NCBI GenBank assembly: GCA_029216955.1
Contig: JANAVB010015600.1
Location: 34,111,832-34,175,831, forward strand
DNA: 64,000 bases
Reading direction: 5' to 3'
Source: Iris pallida
Taxonomy: Eukaryota > Streptophyta > Magnoliopsida > Asparagales > Iridaceae
Shown here: positions 19,876-32,191 of the stretch, in pieces
Layout: the number at the start of each line of letters is the position of its first letter
How positions within the stretch are numbered: the stretch's first letter is position 1
Notes under the pieces: generated by a model
Told to the model about the DNA's origin: nothing
The model's database searches: none
Seen by the model: the letters and a program-made list of their open reading frames with translations, nothing else
Program-made: the position numbers and the translations under genes

Positions 19876-21190
19876 TAATAACCCACCGAGAAAAAGTTTT
19901 GTCCTCAAAACTTAAGAAACAAAACTCACCTCCACTATTGTTGCATTCTGGGTCAAGCAACGTGGAGAGATTGAAGACGTGCGCATTAGTCCGCTGCGGC
20001 TGGTTGTGCGGATGGTCTCTAAGCGGCGGTGGGCCTGGCAGTTGCCCACGCTCTTCAGTGTCATCTTTATTCTGATCCGTTCTATTCTTTTTCGGGCAAT
20101 ATTTGACTGAATGGCCCTGTTGGCCACAACGAAAACAAGCGTTGTTAGCGGCACGACAGTCCTCTTTGACGTGCCCACTCTTGCCACAGTGACTGCAACT
20201 CTGGCCATTCACATAGCGGCAGTCTTCTTTGACATGCCCTCGCCGACCGCAGAAGCCGTATACAGGCTTGTTGTTTTGTTCCCCGTCAGTCTTTTTCTCT
20301 CCGTCATGATATCTCTTGGCGGGCTGATTCCGACTGTTCTGCGCTTTGTTGGACGCTTTCTTCTGCTCGAACTGTTCTACCTGGAGCGCCGCCTCAAAGG
20401 CTTGAGAATAGGACTCGCATTCTCGATTCAGCACACTTAACTGGATGTCGTAATTCAGACCTTCCACGAATCGATTTATGCGAGTCTGTTCCGTGGGGAG
20501 CCAAGCAGCGGCAAAATTTGCCAACTTAGCAAATTCAGATTCATAGTCCTCCACGGACATATCCCCCTGTTTCAGTGTGATGAAGTCATCCTCCATCTTC
20601 TTGCTCATGGCTCGAGGCAGATATTGATCGAGAAACGCCTTCTTGAACAAGGCCCACGAGATCTTTCCATTCCTAGCCGTTGCGAGCAGCGCCGGCTTCT
20701 TCGCCTTCCACCAGTCCTTCGCCCGCAGCCGTAGGAGCATAACGGCACAGACTACCTTTTTGCTACTTGGAACTCCTATGAACGCGAACAGAGTCTCTAT
20801 TTTATCAATCCAGTCCATCACCTTGTCGGGTGACGTCCTGCCTTGAAATTCTGGAGGTTTCGCGTCCAAGAAGTCCTTTGGCCTAAAGACAGTGTGCCTT
20901 TGCGCTGGCTGGGGCTCTTCACCCTCTACAGGCTCGATCTCGGGCGTTCCCGTCTGTTCCGTCGCTGCGGTGGCATCTCGATTTGCCGCAAGCGCCGTGA
21001 CAAGCTGGGTCAGGGCATCCAACTGCTTTTGTTGGGCAGCCACTCGGGCCTGGTGTATTTGGTTGTTTCCCTCACTATCCTGCCTTTGCAGCTCCAACAT
21101 TCTCATGATCCGTTCTATCGGATCGGTCGAGCCAGAGGCACGAGGAGGAGCCATTTCTCTACAAAACAGTATAACTTCTGTCAGTCTCAT
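19871..21190 (-). CDS. gag: Gag of element E (439 aa, three zinc knuckles)
   Basis: The protein starts with a helical N-terminus, then has a retrotrans_gag capsid domain at about residues 100-215 (DAKPPEFQGR, DWWKAKKPAL, FLDQYLPRAM). Three CCHC knuckles follow at about 310, 330 and 352. The first is degenerate, with Tyr where the first Cys should be (YGFCGRRGHVKEDC); the other two are intact. After NAHVFNLSTLLDPE, which in relatives leads into the protease, the frame passes directly into the conserved sequence before the polypurine tract. The stop codon TAG is made by the first bases of the LTR. The shape points to a clean deletion of pol. A second ATG lies 12 codons downstream (MAPPRASG) and may be the real start. 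The frame is intact, so a functional Gag is plausible. Confidence 0.92.
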   Translation of the reverse strand: MRLTEVILFCREMAPPRASGSTDPIERIMRMLELQRQDSEGNNQIHQARVAAQQKQLDALTQLVTALAANRDATAATEQTGTPEIEPVEGEEPQPAQRHTVFRPKDFLDAKPPEFQGRTSPDKVMDWIDKIETLFAFIGVPSSKKVVCAVMLLRLRAKDWWKAKKPALLATARNGKISWALFKKAFLDQYLPRAMSKKMEDDFITLKQGDMSVEDYESEFAKLANFAAAWLPTEQTRINRFVEGLNYDIQLSVLNRECESYSQAFEAALQVEQFEQKKASNKAQNSRNQPAKRYHDGEKKTDGEQNNKPVYGFCGRRGHVKEDCRYVNGQSCSHCGKSGHVKEDCRAANNACFRCGQQGHSVKYCPKKNRTDQNKDDTEERGQLPGPPPLRDHPHNQPQRTNAHVFNLSTLLDPECNNSGGEFCFLSFEDKTFSRWVIM

Positions 21191-21320
21191 AAAATATTAT
21201 GGACTTATTGTATGGGGCATTGGTTTTCATAACTCAAAATCGGGACACTTTTGAAAGCCGTCAAAGTACTTTATATACTTTTTGAAAACGATATTTGCAA
21301 GAGGCCAAGGACGTAAACCT

Positions 21321-21333
21321 GGCTTTGATACCA
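21321..21333 (-). other. Primer-binding site of element E
   Basis: The minus strand reads TGGTATCAAAGCC three bases after the 5' LTR ends. It differs at one position from the usual complement of initiator Met-tRNA (TGGTATCAGAGCC). Confidence 0.8.
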
Positions 21334-21336
21334 CTT

Positions 21337-23085
21337 TGTCACGCCCCGATCCCGCTAGGGTCGTCCGTCTTGCTTGGATCCCTGCGGGATCGATCGTCCT
21401 CGCTAAGGCGTGATGCCGTGCAAGCCTAAGTTGCGCTTGCACAAGGCCATGTACCTGCACAAAAATAACTAGTCAAGCAAAAACACACGCACGCACCCAC
21501 TAGTCAAGCAAAACACACGCACGCACCCATTGCAGAAAACCAAATGTTGGACACAGAGATTTGAAATAGAAATACTCATTTTATTCATAGCTTGTTTGGA
21601 ATACAAGTACAAAGCTTTGTAACTCAGATTTGCCTTATAATTTGGCTACAAGATTCTCTTTGAAATACTCTTTTGAAATTAGCCACAATGCCCATACATG
21701 ATATCCTTTATTACAAGCTGGAATTGAAAGACACCTTCAAAGGAAATGAAAACTGGAAACTTGCAATTGACTGAAAGTAAACTCCGAGGCGATCCACAAG
21801 CTCTACTGGGCTAGACGAGCTTTGGTGCCTCACTTGAAATCCCCCTGTCTCCTTTTGCTTCTGAAAAGGATGCCCACAACGTGGGTCAGTACACATCATG
21901 TACTGGCGAGCGGCTTTTGGCCGAACTCGCAAATCTCTGCACTAAATTAATATGTTGAGCTAACATTTTCTAGTGATCTTTCTACTTGTCTAGGTTCTTT
22001 TTAACAATTCATAAGAACATGACAGATAGAATATATCATAGCAACTTACCCTCGCCGGCAGTCATCCCTGCACAAAACCACGTTAGCACAATTTGCATAA
22101 TGAGTAATTCATGATTCATTCTTGCAGATATTGAAGTTGTCATTCGGGTCATGCAGGTGGACTATTCTACATGTTGGTCCATGGGTTTTCCCCATGATTA
22201 GCCGCTGTGACTCTTTGGTTCAGCTCGTCGCTAAGGACTCAGATCGACTCCCATTTTCACATGGAGGCCCTAATCTCTCCTAGGCCGAGCGGTTCCAGGT
22301 GCCCCCAGATACCACCCGAGAGACAAATATTTCCTTGTATACAAGTTGTCCGAGACCAAATGCATGCTCTGGCCGTTCTATCAGATGAGACACACTTGGA
22401 CTTATGCACAGGTATACGACACGTTTGATTCGTGCCTTCAGGTTCTTCTCAACATGTACAAGTTCGTCTGTACATGTCTATATTTTCAAGCAGACTAGTG
22501 ACAAGCAGATGATCATTCTTATCGAACAGATAGAGTGGCAACACATATTCTTGCATTTGATTCAATTCAATTATCTTCTCTTATCTTTTGTGGATGTGGT
22601 ATCGTTGATCATTGGGACAAGGCAACAGAGTAGACTAGAGATCATTTTTCTTAGGCGTGCAGATCAATGTCTGTTCGGTTGAAGCAACTCACCGAGATAA
22701 ATCTTAGTAGAGAGAAGGAGGGACTTCACGCGCCGTTCACGAACAATTCACGCGGCCTACAATGGCACCAACAGTTGATTAGCATACTTCGTCTCTTTCT
22801 CTCAAGATTCGGAATGAATGCGAATGCGATGAAAGCGAACAATGAAAACCAATCATCGAAAACCAACACGAAAACGCATTCATCAAAACCAAGCAGCGAA
22901 GAGAAAACATTCAGCAAAACTCTTGGATTCATTTCAATAGAAGCCAATCCATCAATTGGAAAGGTTCATTGCATTTCATCCGTGATCAATCGATACCGGC
23001 AAAGGTTTCACCAAGTACTCAGTTCATGACTGAGTCAGCAAGCCGTGGGTATTACATAGTGGACCGCGAGGAGCGGGGCACTACA
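21337..23085 (-). mobile_element. 5' LTR of element E
   Basis: The copy has the same length (1,749 bp) as the left LTR and is nearly identical to it. The few differences are almost all transitions. It borders the right TSD copy TTATT. Confidence 0.92.
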
Positions 23086-23155
23086 TTATTGGAGCTTGGG
23101 ACATGGCCTTCATGGTTCTTCTTTTCGAAAAATTGGAGAAGAAGAACAGTGCTTG

Positions 23156-23740
23156 AACCGCATGGCTTTTCATGCGGCAAGTTCCCCCAGCCGTATGGCC
23201 CTGGCCGCATGGGACTTAGCTGCTTGGCTGGGATTGACTCCTGAACCGCATGGCTCTCAGAGCCGCATGAACTCGCTATTCCTAGCCGCATGAACTTTTG
23301 ATCCCCTGACCGCATGGACTTGAACCCCTAGCCGCATGGGACCTAGCCGCATGGCATTGCTTGGACCGGGCCGTATGATCCTGATTGACCGAGCCGTATG
23401 GACTCCTTTTCTCCTGGCCGCATAAAGCCCAGTTCCCTTCCAGCCGCAGGGACCCGATCCCCTTCAGCCGTATGAACTTCTTTTCCTTCAGCCGCATGAA
23501 CTTCTTTTCCCTCAGCCGCATGGACTCGATCCCATTAGCCACATGGGATCTATCCTCTCCCAACCGCATGAGTTATTTCCCAACCGCATGCCCCCTTATC
23601 CCCTGCTCCCTTCATGCGCCCTGAACCTCCAGCCGCATGAAACCTATATCCTGCGAGCAGCATGAGCCCATGAGCCCTACGCCGCATGAGCCCAAGTCCC
23701 CTGGCCGTAAGAACCTATTTTCCCTGAGCCGCATGACTCT
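23156..23740 (+). repeat. Irregular GCCGCATG array in the B' LTR
   Basis: About 30 occurrences of GCCGCATG or GCCGTATG are separated by 10 to 25 bases of varied sequence, often GAACTTCTTTTCC or GGACTC. The position corresponds to the 24-bp array of element B, but the unit is unrelated. Confidence 0.8.
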
Positions 23741-25270
23741 TCCCCCAATCTTGCCCCTTTACTATTTCAATTATTGCATTATGCTTATGTATTATGACCC
23801 TCTGCGTAACCTGGGTCCCTTGATAGAATGCTTGTACCATGTAACCTTGCACATGTACCATGAATACGACAGTGACCCGTAGTGGTGCACTCTTGATAAG
23901 TAACTTAACATGATAGTGGCCCATCGTGGCGCACTCTTGAATAATAAACCTGACATGATATATCTCGTTATGCTGTTACGACGGCTAGCATGACATGAAT
24001 AAATAGCCTGGACACCGTAGACGATTGTGTTTGTACAAATAAACCAGTATTGTCTTGCATCATGTCTAGAACAGGGCCCCTGAGTACCACGGTCAGGGGT
24101 ACCTACTGAATTCAACTAAGGCTAATAACTAGAATAATCCAGTAGTCATGAAGAGATTTCCCAGCTACAGGCAATCCCGTTATCTGGGCGCGCCTGAGGA
24201 CTTGTAGCCTGCCGACGAGTAGGGCATATTTCCAGCATACTGCTATGTGTTGCACCCTTCATGAACAAGATATTCGACCTGGATAACCTGGATGGTCTGT
24301 AGGGCTTGTGGCTATTGGAATAATCTCATTGCATCTTGTTAGTAACTACGCCTGTGATAACCCTAGTTAGTTAAAGTATCAAGCCGTACTTATTGCATGG
24401 CCGTGATTGATTGGATGGAATCTAACTCGGTCTAGTCTTGTCCTGATCCTGTACAAAATTGTTACATGAGCTGAACGCTTGTGTTTTACCTTATCGATAA
24501 ATGGTGGGAAACCAAGTTTCGTTCAGATGAAAGGTTGCAACTCCGGTCCTTATTTGGTTTAAGGGTTGTAACCTGGCTATCTGAATAGTTCCATGGTTAT
24601 CTTATCGTATATCATCATGATTTTCATATCTCCAGTTTTATTATATTTTTATGTTCTTTGCTAAATGCTGGTTTTAGTTCTTAAGTGAAGCCTCCTTTGT
24701 GGCACTTGCCCTTTCTGGGATCTGACCCAGCTGGTTTTGTATGGCCAGATACCGGAGCAGCTCCAGAGGATCTATTGACCTTCCAGTCCGATGTTGACCA
24801 CCAGGCATAATCCGGGCAACGAGTGGGTTTCCCTTTTGTTCTCCCACTTTATTGTAAAAATATTCTTTTGAGGCATTTAGCCGGCGAGCACGTGTTAGCT
24901 CATATTGTACTTTACTTATTGTCTGCCTACGGGTTGTAACATGATTGACAAATCCTAGGGTTGATCATGTATGACTGAACTCTTGCTAGTTTTCACATTT
25001 TATAATGACTAGCTTCATGATCATCCAAATATGTAATATATGGGACGCCTTACTATTGTATATTTGGTGCTCTGACATCTTGTAACTGTTACTACTTGCT
25101 TGAGATTGAGACAATAGGCTTGTTCATGACCATAAGAGACTGATGGCTTGTAGTTAAACCCTCATGTATCTAGACAGCCGTGACCGTATAGCGAGGTGGG
25201 TTGCACTTCAATATACGTAGCTGGCTATGTATGCCCCCGCTCTCCAGTATTCTGGTTCTGGGGCGTTACA

Positions 25271-26984
25271 GCACCAGACCTACTCGTCTAGCCTAGGCGA
25301 ACTTCCCTAAATCTCGCCGACACTCGCTGTCGCCACACGGGTCGCCGGAGGCAGCCGCGCGTGGGGGACAACAGGTTTCAGTTGCAGCAGCAACCGTAGT
25401 CTTAGGAGCCCGACTTCTCAGGTACGTTTCTCGTCCACCTCTCGACCAATTCCCGATCTATTTAATTCGTTACAACTACAAACTATACACCTATAGATAA
25501 CATCAATTCGATTTTATTGGAACATGCTTGATTCTGTGGAAAACCTATTCAAAATCTCGAGAAAAACTTAACTATTAGGCAAAAATGGAGTTCTGAAATC
25601 AGTTGAGAACACAATATTTGAAGGTTGTTTTCTTCCAACCAATTACACCAAATTCTTATTTTATTTTTCTGTATTATAGTCAACATAACCATGGTCAGAA
25701 CCCTCCAACTAGTTTTAGTTATTGTTTAATATATTCCATGATAAATTAGTTTAAAAATCCTGAAAAATCAGTTTTAAAAACTCTAAAAATCTTCAATACG
25801 ACGTCCGTCCCGACAAACCGGACGACTCGTCACAAACCAAAGGCATCGAAGGTGCGTATCGACTTTGTGGACGTGTGGGCTTTGACGGAATTTAAATTGG
25901 TCGCGTGTGCGCGATGAATTTGACCCGTATTCGTCGAAGAACGCCGTATCGATCCTTTTCCAAATTTTCCAATTACTTTGTGCACACTCGTCAAATCGCG
26001 ACGAAACTTGCGCCATTGGACTCGAAATATTTTTCTGGTCCTGTGAGCCAAGTTTGGTCCGATTTTGAGACAGTTGACCGGATCGCCATTTTGCGGACCC
26101 CATGATCCGACTCAACTGGCGATTTTGTGCACGGCTCATCGGAATCCAAAATTGGACATACCGTTGAGTTTGTCTCGAAAAACCGGATCCGTAGACATAT
26201 ATTTTAACGACTTTAGAGATGGCACGCATTTCGGTACAAAGCGGGTCTAACGACGGACATCATTTTGATCCGAAATTACGGTTTTCCCCCATATCCAGAA
26301 TTGGACTTTTGGGTAGGCATTTTAGCACATTTTTTATATTCCAAAACTGTTGGTGATGTTTGTTTCAACATCCAAGAACGTTTGCGGGAGTTCTATACTT
26401 GCAGCCTCTTCTAACTTGTTGATTTCATCTACTGGACATCGTCAAAACACCGAACAACCACCAGGCAAGTATACCTTGCTAATTTACTGTCATATTATTT
26501 ATTTTCATCATTTAATTACTTTGTTTCACATTTTTAGCTTCATTTGTTATAAACTGTGCGTCCAAGCCATACTTGGGTGCAAGCGACTCTATTAGTCATT
26601 TTTGTTGTTTTATTTTATTTGATGCATGATGACTTAGTTTTAGCGGACTATATTTTCATTGTGGGATATCCTTATATCTCCATTGGCGATGACACTCACT
26701 ACACGGTTTGAGATATTTTGCTAGGGGCACGGCTTGCATATTGACTGGTTATCTCTATGTAAGAAGTCGTGTGACGGATAGATGATCGTAACTGCTATGA
26801 CTAGGGTATATAGACTCAAGCAGTTACAAAACTGGATAGGTTATGGAAATGACTTGGTCAGTGTGAAAAATTTTGGGGGAGGACATTCACTAGTGCGTAT
26901 GGAAAGCCAAACAATTAAACCATAGTCTCCGGATGAAACTATGGCGAGATATATTTACAGATACCCTCTGACGTTTTGGACGTT
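25271..26984 (+). mobile_element. LTR remnant F (plus sense)
   Basis: No gene is seen. On the minus strand parts of 25783-26250 resemble LTR D (for example CTCAACGGTATGTCC and GATTCCGATGAGCC against 28680-28880), so this is a related LTR in the opposite orientation. A leader-type hairpin GCAAGTATACCTTGC is at 26465-26479. B' ends at its left border and D begins at its right border. Its own ends were not found. Confidence 0.55.
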
Positions 26985-29854
26985 TGTCACGACCCGCACC
27001 CGAATATACGGGTATGAATACGTGGGCCACGTCCAGCCTACGCCGCAGTATCGGTGGTAGAGCGCTGTCAAATACCCGATACTAACTACAACATCTAAAA
27101 GATCCAATACTATAAAGATAATCATATCACATCACAAAAGCTAAGGAAGATAAGACAAGAAATAATATCAATATCACTAGAACAACTAGAATCTACAAGG
27201 ATCATATAAGACAAGAATGAAATGGAAGAAAAACAATAACAAAACTAAATAACTACCGGGCCTAGCACTCATGGGAGACAACTCACGGTGAAAGAATATC
27301 GAATATGCCTCAGCTAGCAACATCCTGTAGTCCAATTATGAGGGCATAACAACTCCTAAAATATTGTCAACATATCCAGTCAGGATGAGAACGAGTACAT
27401 AAACTAATAACAGTTCCATATGAATTGACAAATTCTATAAGAGACAATTATAATGAAATACATGATGAAATATCAAGACTGGAAATAAAGTAGTATATGT
27501 AAAACTGGATATCATGTCTGGGTATGAAATACTGGAATGTAGAACAGTACAGTAATATTCGATGTATAATACAAATATAAATAGTGCCTTGAGATATTAT
27601 AGCATTATGTGATCGGCTTGGATCAAGATCAGGCTATTCCATTTAGCCCGACTATCACAGAAAAAAATCTCAAGAAGGGTCAAGCCGGCCAACATGGAAA
27701 GTGAGCACAAGAAATATAAGATCTCGCTACACCCTATGTGCAGTGAGGGTGACGCAAGCACAAGAATAGTGACATGGAGGTATTGATCACATAATCTATA
27801 ATAACTATCCAACTCCGAATAGTATAATGGATCCGGACATGTCACGTCATGATGCAGGATTCTCTAAGAGGGTAGCAAATCCCCTTAGGAATCAGCGTCT
27901 ATACAAATACAAGAAAAATAAGATCGAACAATGTACCAATATACCATGGTAACCCAGGAATGACATCTCATGATAGGATCCGACGTATACTAGTTCGTGT
28001 ACCATCGTGTTGGAAATCAAGTAAAATACTACAACTGAATCGGATATAGCAGATATCAAGACAATGAAAACTATCAGAGATCGCCTGATGTCCTGAGCAA
28101 TAAGTGAGGGTTTATGCCTGAACCGACGTCACAGAGACCTAACATAAATTTACAGGGTTACTTAGTGTTCTAGAGTAAACAATATATATAAATACATTAA
28201 TTCTATGCTTCTAGGCCTGTTCTAGGTCAAACTCAATCAAACTGGGTCAAAGGTTGACTTACAGTTGACTTTGGCCAACTGGTCAACTCCTAGGCCACTC
28301 TAGGTTAAACTAGATCAAAGCTAGTGTCTATAATCATCCATATAGATAACTGGTCAATTTCAGTGATATGAAATCACTGGAATCGACGGATCTCAAAATA
28401 CGAACCAAAAAGGGAAGGATTATAACAAATGGTGATAGATAGGGAAGAGTCTACAGATATTGTCGAATGATAAAACAAACATCACCAACGTATCCAGAAA
28501 GGTCAAAATAGCTAGAATAGCCTATCCATAAGTCCAATTTGGACACATGGGTAAAAAGGTAATTTAGAGTCAAAACGGCGTCCGTGTCGGACCCACTTTG
28601 CACCAAAAATACGTCAGAATAAAAGTCCTCAAAACCTAGCAAAATATATGTTTACGAATCCAGAATGATGATACGAACTCAACGGTATATCCGAAATTGG
28701 ATTCCGATGACCCGATCTCAAAATGGTCCGTTGACTCGGATATTGGAATCCAATTTGCATGAAAATACGTGTCAGAGAAAATGTCCACAAAACTTAGCAA
28801 ATTATATGTCAACGAGTCCAGAATGACGATATGAACTCAACGGTATATCCAGAATTAGATTCCGATGAGCCGATCTAAAAATGGCATGTTGACCCAGACT
28901 GTAGGGCCCGCCGTGCACCAAAATGTGTATCGAGGCCAACCTCCTCCAAATCAAGCAAACTTTATATGAATTCATGCCAGAACGACGCCACGAGTCTACT
29001 AGTGGTGTCAGAATTGGAATCCGGAGTCCCGGGTCCAAAATTAGAATTTTACAAGTTGGAAATTACGAATTCGGACGGCCAACTTTGACGTCAAATTCAA
29101 TCAATCAAACGTGCTCATAATAAAATAAAACTTGAGGGAAAGGAAGAGGGTTATACCAGCTATGCACAGGAACTGGTGGCACACCAAACGAAGCTGCGAT
29201 GGAGGAGATACGAGCCGACGAAGTTGGCTCCGCAAAACTGTCCAAAAATTATACAATTTAAACGGTCAACTTGGCGGCCGATTTTGATGTATCAAACGAC
29301 AAAATTAACGGATGAAACTTGAGGGAAATGAATAGGGATATACCGAGATTGTGACGGAAGAAATGGATCGACGATCCAACGGTCGGATTTCTCGAATAAT
29401 GTATGCAAAATTGCTGTCCTGAAACGCAATTTGAGAGTTCGATCCCGCGTGCGTCACGACGGGATTTCGTGCAAAATGTACGAATCGTGCGTTTCTTACA
29501 CCGAAGGCAAGGGGGCACGCCACGGGGGAGCTCACCGGGGTCGCGCGTGGCTTGGGGGCTCGCTGGTCGCGATGGCGGCGCGCGGCTGCTGCTATGGCAG
29601 CTGTTGCTGCGGCCTGCTGGACGCTGCTGCGGCCTGCCCTGCTCGATCGATGGGGGACTCGTCGGCCACATTGTCACTCCCCGATCCCGATATACGTATT
29701 CTTTCATGAATTCTGTACATGGTATCCTGTATTTAGCATGTGCCTAATTTTATTTATTATTTATTAATATTTGCATGTAGCTTTTAAGCATGTCATTAGT
29801 GAAATGGTTAGAGCATGTTTAGAGATTAGGGTTTTCTTAAGCCAACCCTCACCC

Positions 29855-29867
29855 ACTATAAATAATC
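29855..29867 (+). promoter_or_regulatory. TATA box of LTR C
   Basis: ACTATAAATAATC is followed 25 to 35 bases later by a CA/CT-rich start region (tacactcactttcctc). The context is a strong plant promoter type, only 185 bases into the LTR. Confidence 0.7.
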
Positions 29868-29931
29868 TCTTGTACACTCACTTTCCTCATTCACTCTCTC
29901 ATTCATTTCCCTCAACCACCAATCCTCTTAG

Positions 29932-29946
29932 GCAAGTACAACTTGC
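29932..29946 (+). other. Leader hairpin, C copy
   Basis: GCAAGTACAACTTGC forms a six-base stem with a three-base loop, about 75 bases after the TATA box. Confidence 0.6.
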
Positions 29947-30295
29947 TCAAAAGTGGATATTTGTGTATTTTTTATTCTTAATTTTTCCTTTGGTATTATT
30001 TGTCTATATTGTTCTTCTCTTTATTCTCTACATGTTTAGTTCTTGGAGTTTTTGATTTTAATGACTAGTTTTGTGTAGATCTAAGTTTCTAAAACTAGGG
30101 TTTTATGGATTTTCATGGTTTTGATCTATCAAACTTAGTTGTTTTTGAAAACTAGTGGTCCTAGGTTGTAGAAAATCTTATTCTACCCAATTTTGGCTTT
30201 TGAACCACCAAATTTTGACTTATTTTGAGAAAGTTATACCCAAAACAATATTTGGACATCTTCTATGTTCATCTGTCTTAGTTCTGTCAGGGACG

Positions 30296-30736
30296 ATGAA
30301 TAGTGCCGCATAGATGAATAGTGCCGTAGGAATGAATAGTGCCGTATGGATAAATAGTGCCGCATAAATGAATAGTATCGTATGGATGCATAGTACCGCA
30401 GGAATGAATAGTACCGTAGGAATGAATAGTACCACATGGATGCATAGTACCGCATGGATGAATAGTACTGCAGGAATGAATAGTGCCGCATGGATGCATA
30501 GTGTTGCATGGATGAATAGTGCCGTATGGATGCATAAGTGCTGTATGAAATAAATAGTGCCACAGGAATGAATTGTGCCGCATGGATGAATAGTGCCACG
30601 GAAGGCCGCATAGTACCGCATAGTGCCACAGAAGGCAGTATAGTATCGCATAATGCAGCATAGTGCCGCATAAGGCTGCATAGTACCGCAGAATGCCGCA
30701 TAAGGCTGCATAGTGCTGCAGAAGGCCGCATAGTGC
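30296..30736 (+). repeat. 15-16-bp tandem array in LTR C
   Basis: A degenerate unit close to GATGAATAGTGCCGCA repeats about 25 times. The long antisense frames through it encode only repeated Cys/Gly/Thr/Ile/His or Tyr/Ser peptides and are not genes. Confidence 0.9.
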
Positions 30737-32191
30737 CTATTTTGGCTATTTTTGGCTGTTTTATGTCCTATTTGCCTGAATTGTGGCCAGAATTTTTCCC
30801 AACTCCCAACATGAAAGTTGTAGATCTTTGTCTTGGCTTCAAGAATCTTCATGTCTCACTTTAACCAGAATTTATATGTGACTTTGTCACCTTGCACCTT
30901 GTGCACCTTTTACCTTGCACATTGCCCGTGCGCCGTTTGGGCCACTTCATGACTTACGGGCACTTCATTCCTTAAGTGCGTAGTGCCTTTTTGTTCTCTT
31001 CCCTCTTGTGTCTTGGTCCTCATTCTTGATCTGACTAGCTATGCGTGTGCTGGATAACCCTATGTGTGTACTAAGGTACAATTTATGTGAGCACCGAGGT
31101 GCTATCCTATGTGCTAAGTGTTCCTACGTGATACCTGCTAGTACCTCCAAGAGTCCAGCATTTACATAGCGAATGGTCGGTATCAATTATATGGTATGTG
31201 TTGTGTGTTGCATTATACCAAGAAGGGGGTACGTACGTATGACTCCATGAGTCAGTACGGATCCCTTCTTAGGGTACTCGTACAATGTACGACATCTAGG
31301 GGAGTGGACATGTGACCACGACATGTGAACTCCTAGGACAACCTAGGGATTAACTAGGCAACTAACTTGGTAGATGCATCGGGTGGAAAGAATCCTGAGA
31401 TCGTGCCATACTAGCCACCCGAGGTCCAGTCCTGACGTGTCGGGTTGGCCGTCACGGATATGGTTTCATTCGCCTTTAGCAGATGACTATATCCAACTTC
31501 TACGAGCTATGTGTTATATGTACTAGCACGGTAGCCCTCCGGGGGACCGGTGCATACTCAATGTGCTATATGTCTAATGGTTTGGCTAGTCCTGCTGGGT
31601 TGACACGATCTGAGGATTCCTTTTAATCAGTATCGCGGAGATAACTCCGCCAATTATAGAAAGCCGCAGGAATGAATGGCCGCTTGAAAAATGACTTGAC
31701 TGTGCCTTGTAACTTTCGTTAGCAGCCGAGGGACATGGACTGTCATGGTGCGTGGTCCAACCCATGTCCTTGTTTGGTTGTTGGGTTGGGCTATCGTGCT
31801 GTAAGAGGCTATGGACCGAGGTTACGACCGGAAGCTTTTATTATTACTAGTATTATTATTTTATGCTTGGATTTTATCTCACTCTTTTGTGCTACCTTGT
31901 GGTACTTGCTATTTGGGACTGACCCTGCTGGTTTTGTTTAGCCAGATCACGTAGCAGAGCCTGAGGATCCGACCTTCCTCCATGACGTCAATGGTGCATA
32001 CTAGGAGCATGGCTGGCGGGGGACTCGAGTGGGTTTCTTCTCCACCACTCTATATCTTTACTTATGTTCTGGCATTTAGCCACCGGCACCTGTTTAGCCG
32101 GCTAATCTGGATATTTTGTCTTTTGCATAATTTGTAATTAAATCAGATTGCAGCTGAATACAATTATGTACATATGACTCTCTGGGCTAGC
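30737..32191 (+). other. Rest of LTR C (U5 side), non-coding
   Basis: This is moderately AT-rich LTR sequence up to the CTAGC at which element B inserted. I see no gene or RNA in it. Confidence 0.6.

Larger units (their letters stand above)
18127..23085 (-). mobile_element. Element E: gag-only non-autonomous LTR retrotransposon
   Basis: Two 1,749-bp LTRs (18127-19875 and 21337-23085) flank a 1,461-bp interior and a perfect 5-bp TSD (TTATT at 18122-18126 and 23086-23090). By eye the LTRs differ at about 11 positions, so this is the youngest LTR insertion here. The interior holds an iMet-type primer-binding site, one gag ORF and a 3' end with a GGTGGG tract. Protease, RT, RNase H and integrase are all absent. 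This matches the TR-GAG class of plant elements, which must borrow pol functions from a relative. Confidence 0.93.
15485..25270 (+). mobile_element. Tekay-like chromovirus B' (3' half: pol end and 3' LTR)
   Basis: Homology to element B begins exactly at 15485, in the RNase H domain, because the Tat element inserted there. Pol continues to 17416, then a PPT (TTAAGGTGGGTAGAGT, 17561-17576) and a 3' LTR starting TGTAATGACCG at 17577. Element E splits the LTR, which resumes at 23091 and ends GGGGCGTTACA at 25270. Its own length without E is about 2.73 kb. The 5' half, including 5' LTR, gag, protease and RT, is outside the window. Confidence 0.88.
17577..25270 (+). mobile_element. 3' LTR of B', split by element E
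   Basis: The parts are 17577-18126 and 23091-25270 (23086-23090 is the duplicated target TTATT). A TATA-like box (ATTTATATC, about 17755) lies only 180 bases from the LTR start, so most of the LTR is R/U5. The leader hairpin GCAAGTGCAGCTTGC is at 17858-17872. The right part starts with an irregular GCCGCATG array (23156-23740). After that it is clearly similar to 53641-55355 and 61567-63281 of element B. Confidence 0.87.

Noticed and set aside
15485..25275. gcacc at both 15485 and 25271 as one TSD pair
   Set aside because: The first borders the Tat insertion and the second the B' LTR; they belong to different insertion events, so the match is coincidental.
25783..26229. 148-aa minus-strand ORF in remnant F
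   Set aside because: The sequence is LTR-like, similar to LTR D in reverse, and the frame shows no domain.
30220..30852. 210-aa antisense frame and its overlapping frames
   Set aside because: Low-complexity translation of the 15-16-bp array of LTR C.
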